DNA of 57,117 nucleotides, taken from Smittium culicis. Lineage: Eukaryota > Kickxellomycota > Harpellomycetes > Harpellales > Legeriomycetaceae. Shown here piece by piece: positions 1 through 12,935 of the stretch. A program made the translations under genes and the position numbers. Where the stretch lies: contig LSSN01000125.1 in assembly GCA_001970855.1 (NCBI GenBank), positions 1 through 57,117 on the forward strand, read 5' to 3'. Position 1 is the stretch's first letter. Every line of letters begins with the position of its first letter. Below the pieces are notes generated by a model. That model was given only the letters and a program-made list of their open reading frames with translations, was not told the DNA's origin and made no database searches.

Positions 1-330
1 GACAGGCTTGAATAACTTCTTTGGTTTCTTCTTCACACCCGATTGATTTATAGAAGTCCTCTTCAATGTGTGGCATTATGTCTATAAGCCCTTGAGGTAC
101 TTTGAGGTCTACGATTGGTGGTCTGGTAACGTAATTTTCGTCAACCTCCTGCATATCCACATCTCTCGGGAGCGCCCTCTCCTTTCTTAATTCTTGAACT
201 TCCATTTTTAAACCATTTATTAGCCCGGCTAGGCTATTAAAATCGATTGTATCCGAAATTGGATTGAAAATTGGTTTGATAAAGATAAATATTATGACTA
301 TCTTTTAATTGCTGGTAGTGTACCTTTGCG
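1..330 (-). CDS. Gag-like retroelement protein, N-terminal part (runs off the left edge)
   Basis: Reading leftwards, an open frame runs from about 326 to base 1. The first good ATG is at 215-213 and gives 71 residues, beginning MEVQELRKERALPRDVDMQE. Further on are the blocks YVTRPPIVDLK and LIDIMPHIEEDFYKSIGCEE. The frame is also open upstream of this ATG, back to a stop near 327, so the true start or an intron boundary may lie further up. I know no formal domain for it. The same pattern of blocks (acidic stretch, YVxxR, LPSIE) recurs as a decayed copy near 47.9 kb, which argues for a dispersed retroelement Gag-like gene rather than a unique host gene. Base composition is markedly less AT-rich than the DNA beside it. 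The function is inferred; that the frame is coding is well supported. Confidence 0.5.
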
Positions 331-3300
331 AAAGAAAAGATGATGATATATCACAAAGACGTACTTCAGTTCACATTTTATACAAAACTTTTATTCATTT
401 CAAGTTTAAAATATCTATTTTAAACTAAAGTAATTCTATTTTTAGATTTCATAAAAATGTATAATTTGTAAATTTCGATGTTTTAATAATAAAGATGATA
501 ACACTTAATATGACCCCATCCAATGACGTATAATATTAACAGCTTTAATATATTAGTTATATTAAAATAATATTAAGTTATATAGAAGATGTATAAATAT
601 GGGGAATAAGTATATAAGAATCTTAATGACCTCAACTAGGTCTAAATATATCAAAAAATACAGTTTAAAAAAAAAAAAAAAGAAAAAAGAAGTAAGCTTT
701 AGCACATAATAAGGTGGAAATATATACTTGCTTAGTTGATTAGATAATCTGAAGAACTAAAAATGAATATATTGTACAAATAAATATGATATAGTATATA
801 CCCTTTTTAGTATTACATATAAAAAGAGAATGTATCAAGACTCATAAAGATTTGATCTCAAAAATTTTTAAAAATGTATATCTCGTGATGCAAAAATTAT
901 AATTATAATAAAAATTATTATTAAATGTATTACGGTTTATTATTATGTATATAATATTATCTAGATTTTGAAAATTTGTGCAATTTAACTATTTTACACT
1001 GAATAAAGACTATATTTATTTAGAAAATATTTTAACGATTTATAATTAACTAAAAATAATTTTTTATACATAGTTAACTCTAAATATTTATTAATATTTT
1101 AATAAATTATTTATGAATAAAAGTATATTGAGAGTCTATATGAATCTCTTATCCTCTCGGTTTCTTATATAATTATTAAATGGGCGAGATGATAGGATTA
1201 TGGAATTTATAATAATTTTAATAGATTCATTTTCATTTAAACTAGCTGAAATTGATTATTAACTAACAAATTCGCAGAATTTCGACTTTAAAACAATATT
1301 TGAACTTTATTTGGCTTTTCAATATATACACTTTATTAAAAGCTGTAATTAATGAATGCTACTTCTTCATGAATTGGTTTTCTGATGCCATGCGCTCAAA
1401 AATATTAACTTGAAGTACATAGTTTATTTCTTTTTAATAATTATTGGAGTATATTTTCTAAAGCTTTTCGGTCTGTCTAAAGTTCCTGGATATTAGTAAT
1501 CGATATAATTAAAACTAAAATATTCATACTTATAATTTGAAAATGAAAATTTGTTAAATATTACAATTGAATCTACTATTTATATTTTAATAAAAGAAAA
1601 AAAAACATTTTTCACCATTTAAAGGACTTTCTATCAAGTATGTATAAATTTTTTATTTATTATGACTATTCTACTGAGCTCATTTTAGATTATAGTCGCA
1701 TATTATCTCAGTTTTAATAACCTTATCAAAAACTTTAATTTTTGATTATCGTAGTATATGAGATAATATCAAAAGGTCTTGAAAAATTGAAATCGTATTT
1801 AAATCTAGAAATCGATTCATTCCAATACAGATATACCATATTAATTGATAAAAATTATATATCATGATTTTTAAATCAGATAATAATTATAAATTATAGA
1901 ATATGCTATGGCATATGTATAATTTTTCGGCAAGCGTAATAGAATTTTTATTTTATATTCCAATGTTATAACTTTTATTTAGATAAATGCGTATTAAAAT
2001 CTATCTAACTTTGAATCTATCCATCGACTCTTTGATTGCAACGCTTTGACTAAAATAATTTTTTTTTGAGAATCTTTGTTTTTTTCAAGAAAATTCCTTA
2101 TTTAATCTAATTTTTTTTCTTTAAAATCGCCATCTGACTCATTATTTCGACTTTTATGACTGTATATACATTTTATTTTACTAAAATCAGTGTTAATGTT
2201 ACCACACAGATTAAAAATTATTTATTTTACGATCAGAATAACTTTTTAGACAGTATAAATTATTTTTTATATCGATATTTGATTATTTACTTAGAAATCT
2301 TATAGAAATTTTATTAATAGATATGTTATAAAAATGTATTGATATTTTCCCCTTAATAATCTCTACCTTCGGGAAATAATAAAATTGATTTAATTAAATT
2401 GATGAATATAAATTTTATAAATCTTCCAAGGCATACATTTTTTTGAAATTTATTTAAGGGATTATATTTCTTATAACTAAAACAAAATGAGGATCCCATT
2501 ATCTATAATTATAATTACTAATTTTTTTTAGAGGAAAACATTTTTTTCCTTATTCTTAAAAAAAAACACTATAATAATTATATATTTTAAATAAAGGTGA
2601 TTTAAATAATGCTAATCCAAAATTATTATTATTATGATTAGAGCAAATATCCACTATTATAGTGTAATTACTATACTAGTAATTCAATATTATTTTTACT
2701 GATTCAGACGCAATAATAAAATAATCATCATCATGAAATGAATTTTTTTCGCTATTATTATATTTTTCGTCAGAATAACAACTGATTATAAAAAAATCAA
2801 ATTATTATAGCTTATTTTATTAAAAAAAATTAATATTAATTTTTTAATATAGTAGATAGTATACCTTTTAATTAAAAATAATAACAATAAAAAATTATAA
2901 AAATATTATAAGATATATTAATTGTAGAGGCAGTATATAAAAGCACAAAAAAATGACATAAATTCATATTTCTATGATAAATATTAACTATTTAAAATTC
3001 ATTCATGAATTAATAAAATTTTGTGTTGATATAAATAATATATAAATGCTAAATAGCAGTGAAATTTTTAATTTAGTAGCAAGTTATATATGAATTATGA
3101 TGTTATGGAAGGTATTTTTGGTGATTATGCTACAGTTCAAGGAATTTTTACCTAAATTATTTCTTTAATTACTTATAAAAAACTTTTAATAGAGTTTTTT
3201 TGTTTTTGTTTTAATATTTTATTTTTTTTATGATCTTTTAAATGCGTTTTTTAAAATTTTGTTAAACTAAAGAAACCAATGCTTATTCTATAACTTTTTT

Positions 3301-4839
3301 ATTACCAAGTAGTGATCTATTATGCTTTATTAACTCTGATTTTTAATTGAGGGGGAAAATATGGTAATATAAATTTAATATAAACAAAGCCTTATCATTT
3401 TAATCTCTTTTTCGCTTTGCTTTTTAATTCATACTTATTGATTCAAATATTTAATATCATCGCCACTTTATAATAATTCTCAGTATTCTCATATGTATTC
3501 TTATTGTTTCAATTATAATGCAATTTTTTTAATTCGTAAATATGCTAAATTAGGAATATATTAGTAAATTCTAAACAGATTACAATTGCTATAAGCAGTT
3601 AAAAGTTTGCCGGGTATTATTCATGAGTAAGCAGTATAGTTTAATTTTGATATTAAGAATTAAAATATAGATGAGCGTAGTGATAATTTTTCAAATAGAA
3701 ATAGATTTAAATGGATTGAATGAATATTTTGCTTTCAAATATATATATATTTTTTAAAAATTATGTATAAGCTATTGGTATATTAGATTTTTTTTAGGAT
3801 TGCATTTTTTTGATGTAGGAATTTTTTCGATTTATACGGTTTATTCTTGGTATAAATTTATTGGATTGGTGATAAAACATACTGCAAATATCAAAAAGAA
3901 TTTTTTTTCCAGCTTTAAATAAATATTTTATAAATTTGGGCTATTTAAAGCTCTATTTGAAACTGTTTATAGTACGATACTAAAAATTACAAATAAAGTA
4001 GTATGGAAAAAAAGTGTGATTGATTTTGTAGTGTGTGGAGAGGGATAAGAGAAATAGGAGATTATTTTTAGATCTTGACGCCCATGAAATACTTTTTTAT
4101 TTATATTTTTTTTAATTTATCAATAAAAAATTTTAAGCATATAATAAAAGTGTATTTAAGTAAAACTTATAGTAAATTATGAGAGTTAAAAAATAGAGAG
4201 ATTACGAAAATTATTCGAGATATCATCTACACTGAGATCTATCTTTTTTACAGGATCTATAGAGATCTATTCTGCTCTTTAGCTATCCAATAATATATTT
4301 TTTTGGTTTTTTTGAAGTCTATAGCGTTTTTTTGTCGTAGTTCGCTTTTCTACCTCATGGATATTCCTTCTCAAAATAAATTTATTTCTTAATGGGCCTT
4401 TTGAACCCTAAATCAATTTTAATCACTAGTTGATAGACCATACAGTAAACTTGCTTTCTGAAACTTCTTTTCCGTTTATTCAAAAAAATCTTTAATAAAA
4501 CCAGTGTTTATTTTATTCGATAGTTCGAATTCGAATGAATCGATCTCAATAAAGTTATTTATTTTTTCCTGCAACTCTTTTACTCGCTTGAAAACAAAAT
4601 AAATATGTGGAGTTTTTACCTTTCTCTATTAAAAAAATTTGCACTCTTTCGATTTCGAAAACATTCCTTTATTCCAGATTCTCAGCTTTTCGCCATTAGG
4701 CAAGACATTTTGAAATATTAATATTAAATGAACTGTTTATTTTGGTTCCATATCATTATTATACATTCTCATATAGTTAAATAATTATTAGATGATCATT
4801 TTTACAGCTATTTTTTTTCCATTTGGGTGTAAAAACTGG
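331..4839. other. AT-rich intergenic DNA, no gene seen
   Basis: About 4.5 kb of roughly 80% A+T with frequent stops in all frames, homopolymer runs and no recognisable domain, tRNA or repeat unit. The right part (about 4.2-4.8 kb) may include the unrecognised 3' end of the LINE remnant that follows. Confidence 0.5.
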
Positions 4840-7800
4840 CTCTTACCTATTTTCGGCATATATTTTTCTTTTTATTATTTTTTTTCGAGTTTTTATGAGG
4901 AAGAATGTCCATCATAAAATACTTCAATATATATTTTTTCTGTTTCCGAGTGCTCTTTATTGAAACGCTTATTTTTTTTATCGAGCTTACTGAGAATTTA
5001 CAGGTGAGTTCTGATCTCAATTGTAAATACAGTATCTGAATTTTACTCTTATATAATAATAATTTCTCCATAGAACTGACCGCAGTTATATGTTTAATTT
5101 TTAATCAGCCAGCTTAAATCATTTTTATTATGGCTTGTACCGATTAATAGTTAAAATTATTTTGGCTGAGCATTTTAAAACGCTCTTATTGCCAATCGTG
5201 TATATCTATCGAATTTAGCTTTTAAATCTAAATATTTTAATTTCTTCGCTTCATATTTTAGGAATTTTTTATAGTGTTATTGTTTTAAGATTTTATCTAG
5301 TAGATCTTTTATGTTATAGAGTTTATCTTATCTAATGATGAGTGACTTGATATTAATAACCGCTAGATTTCTCCATAATATATTCATTTTTGTCAGAAAT
5401 TTGCTAACTCACTTAATAAATAGATATTTTGATTAGGATACGATGTTTAATAATCCCAAATTCCTATTAATTTTACCCATTTCAAGCGTATAAAATTTTA
5501 CCTGTGTTATTTTATTGCTCAATATGAATCTATTTTTATCACAAGTGCAGTTTTTTTAAATAATTTTTCTAAAGTTACTAAAGGTTTAGTATATCGGTTT
5601 GGAGATTAAAAATTTATTATCAACTAGTACTTTTCTATTTATAGAAGCTTTCTATTTGATGTACTAATGTTTATTTTTTAAATTAGATTTTCTTGGTTCT
5701 TTTTGATCGAAATTACCTTGGATGAAATGTAGATTCCGAATTATTTGAATGTTTTTATTGGCATAATTGCTTTTTTATAAAGACAGGCACCATCTGGTTT
5801 TCCTATTTTTATTTAAATAGTTTTTTTCAGTATATTTTTTGATTTAAAGCTAACGAATAAAGTTCGAGTTCTTTATTTATTATTGATTAATTATCTTGAG
5901 TCTTGATTAATATTAATAAATAATCTGCATAGCATATATCTTAAACTTTTTTTTGACATCTTTTATCCTCTGTAAATTAATATATAGACTAATTAAGAAA
6001 GGCTCGATTATTAGATTATACGATAAAGATGAGATTTGGTACCTTTATTGTATCAATTGTTCAATTTTTATTGGTTATACAAGGGTGAAGTTTGTATATA
6101 CCCTTTTTTTTTAATATACGTAGATATCACTTATCGAGTTGATATACGATTGGTCGAATCCAAACATTTATAAACACATGTGCAGATAGACTGAGTCAAC
6201 TCTGTCATAAGCTTTTTATTGTTCAATAATAATTAGATGTCCATTGGTTATATTAGGATTGCTTATATTATATTCGAATAGAAAGTTTGTAGTATGAATA
6301 TTATCGAAGATACTTTTGTAATCGATAAAGCCTGATAGGTGGTCATCAATTAATTTTCCAATTATTTTCTGCAGCCTGTTTGTAATTATTTTTGTATACA
6401 CTTTCTAATCTACATTAGAAAGAGTTATTGGTCGATAAATTCTATGGATTCTATAAATCTGTTTTTTTTTTTTTTTGGAGTCATGATGGTTGTGGATACA
6501 CCATTTAGATTGTTCCATTTTTTCATTTATTGATTTTTTTTGAATGTTTTTTCTAAATTACCGGAAATTATCTCTTTAAATTTCTTTTGAGTTCAAAAGA
6601 AATTCCACATGGTCCTAGAAATTTATTATTATGAGAATCATAGATTACTTTCATTATCTCAATTTTATTATCTATCATGTGTAATTCTCTAGTACTAAGT
6701 TTAGTTTTTATTCCAGATGGTATTTTTATTTGAATTATTTATGAGTTGAGACCTTTTTGGAACAAAATTGTATAAAAATATTGCGCTTCTTTTATAATTT
6801 CTTTTTTTCTGTCAAAATTTTCGCTTTTTCATTCGATAAATTGTTTATTTCTTAGCTTGTTTCTCTATTTAAGCAATAAATAAAAATATTTGTTAGATTT
6901 TTCATTTTTTTTCATTAAAGTTGGATCTAGAGAGTATTATTACCCCATTAAGCTTACTTATTTATATTTTAATGATGTTGTTATCACTTTATTATATTTC
7001 TATGTTATTTTTTTCTTTATAATTCATTAATAAATGAAATTATTATTATTTTTATAATCATTTTATTGGTTGTTTCCAAAAATTTTAGCTTTTAAAAGTT
7101 ATTTTTGAGATTTAAATAATTATCAATCGCTTTTTTAGTTATTTTTTGACATTACCCTGTCATTTAGTTGGATGAAGGTTCGTTTTAACTATCTACAGAT
7201 TGTATTTTTTAAGTCTGGTTTTTACAATAGATAATTATGCTATTTTTTGTGCATTTTTTATAAATTTTTATTTTATTTTTTGATGCAATTGAATAGTAAT
7301 AAATTTGTGATCTGAGAGTTCGGTGGAACTGATGTTAACTATTTTTGTGTTCCAATGTGCTTTTAAGGATTAGAAAGTGGTCTATTCTATAAAATTGTAT
7401 TCCTGAATAATCTTCTGACGTGAATATTGATTCATTAGGATTATGTTTGGGCATTGCATTGACTAGATTGTATTGGGTAATTATTTTATCGATATTTCTT
7501 CGTGATTTTTTATTGGTTATATTTTCAGGCAGTCTATCAGTAAATTCGTTTTCTACGATATTCATGTCATCTAATAATATAGTATACTCATTATCATTGG
7601 TTATACTTATTGATATTCATGTAGAAGTTCTATCATTGTTCTTCTTTCTTTTTCATGATTGAATAAGTAAAGATTAAATATTTTTGACTGGTTTTTTTCA
7701 ATAGTGGATATAATTATATTATTAATTCCACCATAAAAGTATGCATAATTGAATATTATTGAATAATCGTCATATTTTACTATTTTAGCAGTGTATTTTG

Positions 7801-8150
7801 ACCATATAACTTTATTTCCGCAATATTCGGGCCAAAAAATTTTGTCGGCGCTTTTAATATTGATTTCATGCAAGCGCATTATGTCTGATTTGATAAAAAA
7901 CTTTTATGGAATAGAAATAATCTATTATTTTCATGTTTTCTGAGATTAATTTGAAAATTAAGGTAGATATTTTAATGTGTTTATTTTCTTTCATATTTTT
8001 TCTTTGAATATTTTTTCTTGGAGTCTTTTTTTTTTTTTGTTCGGTGGATAATTCAGCTAAGCGATTTGCATTAGGACCTATGGATATAAAGTTAGGATTA
8101 TTAAGAGATAAGAATGTATAAATGAAGTTAATTATGTGATTATAATGTTT
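4840..8150 (-). mobile_element. Decayed non-LTR (LINE) retrotransposon: endonuclease plus reverse transcriptase
   Basis: Read on the minus strand. From about 8100 to 7330 there is an apurinic-endonuclease-like region, including a stretch near 7390-7340 reading SGIQFYRIDHFLIL, which resembles the end of LINE EEP domains. From about 6470 to 5880 there is a reverse transcriptase. It contains a YRPITLSN block, KIITNRLQKIIGKLIDDHLS, then motif A as IIEQ-stop-KAYDRVD at about 6227-6190, and motif C as CYADYLLIL at about 5935-5910, where the second Asp of YADD is Tyr. Around 5470-5420 is a GxGIIN-like C-terminal block. Frames are broken by stops and frameshifts throughout and the catalytic YADD is altered, so the element is dead. 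Its ends are not defined: I saw no target-site duplication or clear tail. An ORF1 might lie at 8150-8700 but was not recognised. Confidence 0.75.
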
Positions 8151-9884
8151 TTATAGCTTCAGTTAATATATATTTTTTAACAAAAAAGTTCTTTAACTAT
8201 GATTTTTTCTTCGAGCGTGGACTTTGTATTTATAGCCTTTCAAATTCCTCTGTTTTTAATATGTATAGATTCCGAGTAACTAGAAGTAATTTTTATAGGC
8301 CAGGGTCACTTTCATGTTCCTCGTTTGGAGAGTAACTATTGATATTTTTAATGTCGCTATAATTCATTTTTTTTTATGTCGATTAATTACAGGTAGCAAG
8401 TGTTGTTTTATTTATAGATTTTTCATCGTCTGAACTTTCTTATGTTAAATTTTTATGACTCAGGTATAATTTTTTTTAATGTGTGATACGTTTTTTTGTG
8501 AATTATCTTTTGCGCTAGTTACAGGTATAATTTTTTTCAGTTTTGTTGTTTAGTTTTTCAATAAAAAATTTTTTTTTTTTAATTCTTATTCTTTAAAGTT
8601 TCTGATTTATTATGGTTTTCTTTTCGTCTTCATTTTTATTTCGGAGGTATTCGCATTTTCGAGTGGGAAGTTTCTTTGGAGCAAGTACGTATAATTTTCA
8701 AGCAAATCCATTGATATGGCTATTATGATGTTGTTAACTGATATAATATGAGGTTTTATCGTTTTCGATAATAGCTTTAATTACTATTTTTATACTTTTC
8801 TGATGGAAGTGAGTTAAACTTGGTATGTTTTTTTTTCAAAGAGCTGATATGTCTAGACCATCACTCGCTGTTAGTAATTTTCCGTATGGTTCTTTTTTGA
8901 GATGTGCGGCAGATATAATATATTGTGGGACAGGTAGGTGGGGTGTGTGTGTGTGGTTATGTATTTGTAATCTTTGATATGTACTGATGTCTCGAGAATA
9001 TCTAAATTTTTACCATCGGGTTTCATATGTTTATTTTTTAACTAGTTCGATGTTCTCTTTATTTATGGAATTTTAGGAATAAAAATTATGTTTCAGTGAT
9101 CTATTTCAGGAAACATGTTTGAATGTCACATATTTTGTTCGAGCAGTTCATCTATCATCAAATACAATAGTCGACATTTGAACTCTCCCAGTATAAATCT
9201 AAGTTTTAAAAGGTGTTTACCAATACACATTATTGTTTTATTTATTTTTAGTTTTCATTGCCGATAATCTTTGCTAAAATCGGTACGGGTTTAGTACGTG
9301 TCAATTTAAATTTTTTCTTATGAAAGAATTAGGCAGTTGATAAATTGTTGAAATAGAAGAGTTTGGCTGTGTTATTCGGGAATTCTAAGCGTTTAGATTT
9401 AAATGCTAGAAAATTAAAATATTGGAAGAGTATATTTCGAGTGGTTATGTGCAATTATTGGCTATCTGATTAATTTGAGCGGGGTGGAGGACTATAGCCA
9501 ATAAATTTGTGATTAACGGGTGTATCAATGGGTAATTGGAGTGAATTTTACCAATAAGGTGATGCTATAGTGAATGGTAGTAGAATTGCGGGACAGCCAA
9601 TTGCGTATTGATATAGTATTATAGTGGAATTTATTTGTTCAACAAAGTAGGTAAAAAAAAAAAAAATTAGGAATAGGCAGTTGAAAAAGTCGAATAGTTA
9701 GGTTAATAAAAGAGCAGTTAGGTTTTTTTTTTGTTTTAACAATTTTGGGCAAGATAAGTTAACAAGAGGCTAGAATAATAACAGTTGTTTGGAGGAGTTT
9801 TATTAAAAAAGATAATTTACTGAGTTTTGTATATCTATAATTATTTTGAAGGATAAATACGAGTAAAAAAAATAATCAGCAATA
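8151..9884. other. Intergenic region upstream of EMC4
   Basis: AT-rich, with a short (GT)n run near 8942-8955 and a G-richer stretch at 9360-9620. It may include the 5' end of the LINE on the left and the EMC4 promoter on the right. No reading frame or RNA gene could be supported. Confidence 0.4.
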
Positions 9885-10693
9885 ATGAAGGGTACGTTCT
9901 ACAGCGATTTCAGCAGCTTGTCAAAATCAAGGTAAGTGTATATATATATATATATATATATATTATATTTTATATTTCGCTGCTTGCAACTAGGCAGGCA
10001 GGGGTATATTTCCCGGTTGGGTGTTTATTAATTCGAGCTGATAATTATATAATATAAATTTGAGTGCTAGTTTTTATTAGCTAGTGTTAAAATAAGTGTG
10101 GCAGTAAAACTTATTTACATTTTTTGAAATGATTTATTAATTAGGCAGGTTAAGGATAAAGAGATGATTCCGTACGGATATGAGAGCAATGTATCAAGCG
10201 GCAACAAAAAAACAGAAAAGGTATACATTTCAAAATAAAAGATGATTGCATAAATTGTAATATCGGAGTGACGAATAATTTTTGTTAAATTAAAAAAAAA
10301 AACAAGGGCGAGGTAGATGACACGTTTTTGAGGAGCAAGCGGGCGTGGGATGTGGCGTTTGGGCCAGCGAAGACGTTGCCGATGCAGATGTTCATGTCAT
10401 ACATGAGCGGGACGAGCGTGCAGATATTCAGTCTGCTGATAACGGGGATGGTTTTGACGACGCCTGTGCGGGCGCTTATGGCAGTGAGCGAGCAGTTTAT
10501 GCAGCTGGAGTCGAGCGGGAGCGGGGAGAAACTGGACCTGACGCTGCAGAAGCTTGTGTTCGTAGCGGTGAATTTAGCGGGCGTGATGTTTGGGCTGTAC
10601 CGGATGTCGATTATGGGTTTATTGCCAACAGCGACTTCGGACTGGGTTGCTTTTGCAGTTCCCAGCACTTTCAGCGAATATTCGCTTATGTGA
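9885..10693 (+). CDS. EMC4: ER membrane protein complex subunit 4 (EMC4)
   Basis: Encodes a subunit of the ER membrane protein complex, the insertase for tail-anchored and multi-pass proteins. Proposed exons are 9885-9931, 10145-10220 and 10307-10693, giving about 169 aa. The first two exons give a short cytosolic leader (MKGTFYSDFSSLS..., then DKEMIPYGYES). Exon 3 holds the family core: KRAWDVAFGPAKTLPMQMFM, then MSGTSVQIF, a hydrophobic segment, RALMAVSEQFMQLESS, a second hydrophobic segment and GLLPTATSDWVAFA. These match the WDIALGP, LPMNLF, YMxGN and MGLLPTxxSDW blocks of EMC4. The length is close to the usual 180-190 aa. The first intron (213 nt) contains a (TA)n tract. The exon 3 acceptor is uncertain: AAG before 10307 and GAG before 10313 both keep the frame, and neither is a classic YAG. 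Exon 3 is much more GC-rich than its surroundings. No gene neighbour suggests co-regulation. Confidence 0.9.
9939..9963. repeat. (TA)n microsatellite in EMC4 intron 1
   Basis: About twelve uninterrupted TA units just inside the donor site of the first EMC4 intron. Confidence 0.9.
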
Positions 10694-12935
10694 TTTAGCA
10701 TTTTAAATATAGCTATTTTTTTTTCATTCTTGACTATTATTGAATTATTTGCTAATAATGGGTATAAAAAGCAATATTTTAGGATTAGAGTACAACTTTA
10801 TTTAATTGGGAGAAAGTGGGGTTGGGTAGATGTGTATTTGGGTTGGACCGTTTATAGAGGTGGCTGTGAGTTGAAAAGTTATCAGTCTGGATGACTGCGA
10901 CGTATTTTGTTGGTCACAAAAGATGAGGCATTTATTTGTTTTATGTGGGAGAAGTGCCCAATTATAAGCACAATAGCAACAGCTAGTATGAGCGATACAT
11001 TTTTTAAGGGTTTTATGCTCTTAAATAAGCAGAGTTTAAGGTTGTGCAGTAATAGCGAAAATCCATATTGTGTAGATTATAATAAAGCTACGAGAGAAGA
11101 AAGCGGAGTTTAGTTCAATTAAACATAAATATTTTTTTGGTATTTTAGAAATTCCGAGAGACCAGATTAAATGAAAAAAAAAAAGGACAATTGATGAGTA
11201 AGGAAAAGTAATTATATGTGGAGGTTTTTTTTAAAAAAGCGAAATTAGAAAGATTTGCAGAAAAAGAATAAAGGACTCGATTTTCAACCTTGATTGTTAG
11301 CAGTACATGTCTAAACCCAATCAACGCACCTTGCAGCGAGTGGGATGGGGGGTGTGTGGAGAGGAACAAGGCTCTTGTAAAACCAACTCGAAAGATATAG
11401 AAAGAGTACAAGTTTAAAAAAGAGCAGCGCAATAGAGCTAAGGTTAGGTTGAGAATAAGATAGTACAAGTAAACTGAGCGAGTGAGATAATGTAAGTAAG
11501 CTGGGAAAGTGAGAAAACTCTTCCAGTGACCGAAAATAGAAAGAAGAGAGTGAGAAGAGGTATAGATTTATAATGGGAGATACAGATTAGAACGTTGGGG
11601 TCAGAGAAAAGTTAGAGTAAGAGTTGTAGGTTTTGTGTCTGAGATTAAAATCTTGAGAGAAAACTCGGCTGAGAAATCCATAATTTGAGTAATTTACTCA
11701 TAATTTGAGCAATAAACAAATTAGTAATAGCATAGCTGTGAGTAACCCAAACAGGTTGCACAGATTAGCGAATAGGAAGATGCGATGTTTGCTAAAGGGT
11801 TTATGCATCAGAAAGGCTTGAGAGATTTTTTTTTTTATTTCGAGAGTTTGAGAGAAAAAAAAAAAGCAGAAAAAGGAATTGCAGTTACGCATAAAATTCC
11901 CTGACTGTGTAAGCCAGCAGCCAATAAGAGCGCATGAACGGACGCGAAACAATCGAATTAAAACAACGAATTGGTTGCAGTGTCGATCTCTAATAAAAGA
12001 AAAAGCTGAGTTTCAAAATAGCTGATAAAAAGAAATCCTCAACACAGTTTTATGCATTGTGAAAAATTAAAACAGATAATAGCCACCTTTTTATTGCATA
12101 CTATACATTATATACCATATATTGTATATTGCATTTTTTTTATTACATATTGTATATGAGTGGGACTAAACAGCAAGAATCCCTGAAACAATCAGATACC
12201 TGAATTTAGTGCCCATTTTAATGCACATCAAAAAAAAAAACAAACCTTCCCCCATCCCCCAACGCAAAACTCTCGATCTTTTATTCACTGATATCTTTTT
12301 GCTCTCATTTCGTCAGTTACGCGTATTACCCAAGTCTATCACTAATACGGCCCAAGAAATTCTCATTATCTCCCCCCCACCATCTCCTGTACATAACTTC
12401 TTGGAAAGCCTTATAAGCAAATCAAATCAAATCAAATTACAAATACTGCCAGTCTTTTTTTTTTAATTTAGTGAATAATCAATCTTCTCAGCCATCCAAA
12501 AAAAAAAATTATTGAAAGATATTTTACACATTTTGATTTTCGTAAATTCAATTAATGTACTAAATAGAATTAAGCTTTATAATTTTTTAAATTTTTTTAA
12601 ATTTTTTAAAAAAATTCTAAAGCTTTTTAAATGAATCGCTTCGTTCGAAAGTATATAAAGCAAAAAAATAATCTAAAATGATTTTAAAATCAAAATTAAT
12701 ATCAAAATCAAAAAAAACCACATCCATTTTTTATCATCCATATCAAACTCTAATTTTTTTTTAATATTTGTTAGTTAGTTACTACCCTGAAATTTGTCCT
12801 GCTAAATATCTCGCATTTAGCTCATATTTATTTTCCATTTCTTATTCTTGAAATAGTATCTTCTCTATTCTGTTCTATTCTGTTCTGCTTATTCTTTTAA
12901 TTTCAAACAAATATCCGTCTCAACAAAATCATATA
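10694..12935. other. Intergenic region between EMC4 and the GH16 gene
   Basis: 2.2 kb with no gene that I can support. Its strand composition changes: about 11130-12020 is purine-rich on the plus strand, whereas about 12200-12930 is pyrimidine-rich. An inverted CCAAT-type motif (CAGCCAATAAG) lies near 11918-11928. The pyrimidine-rich right half probably contains the GH16 promoter and 5' UTR. Small frames at 10907-11113 and 11145-11468 have no domain and look accidental. Confidence 0.4.

Noticed and set aside
10285..10701. 138-codon frame on the minus strand opposite EMC4
   Set aside because: It is a shadow of the GC-rich EMC4 exon 3; the plus-strand protein has clear family motifs.
11145..11952. 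Minus-strand frames of 107 and 84 codons
   Set aside because: Low-complexity translations of the purine-rich plus strand; poly-Phe runs, no domain.
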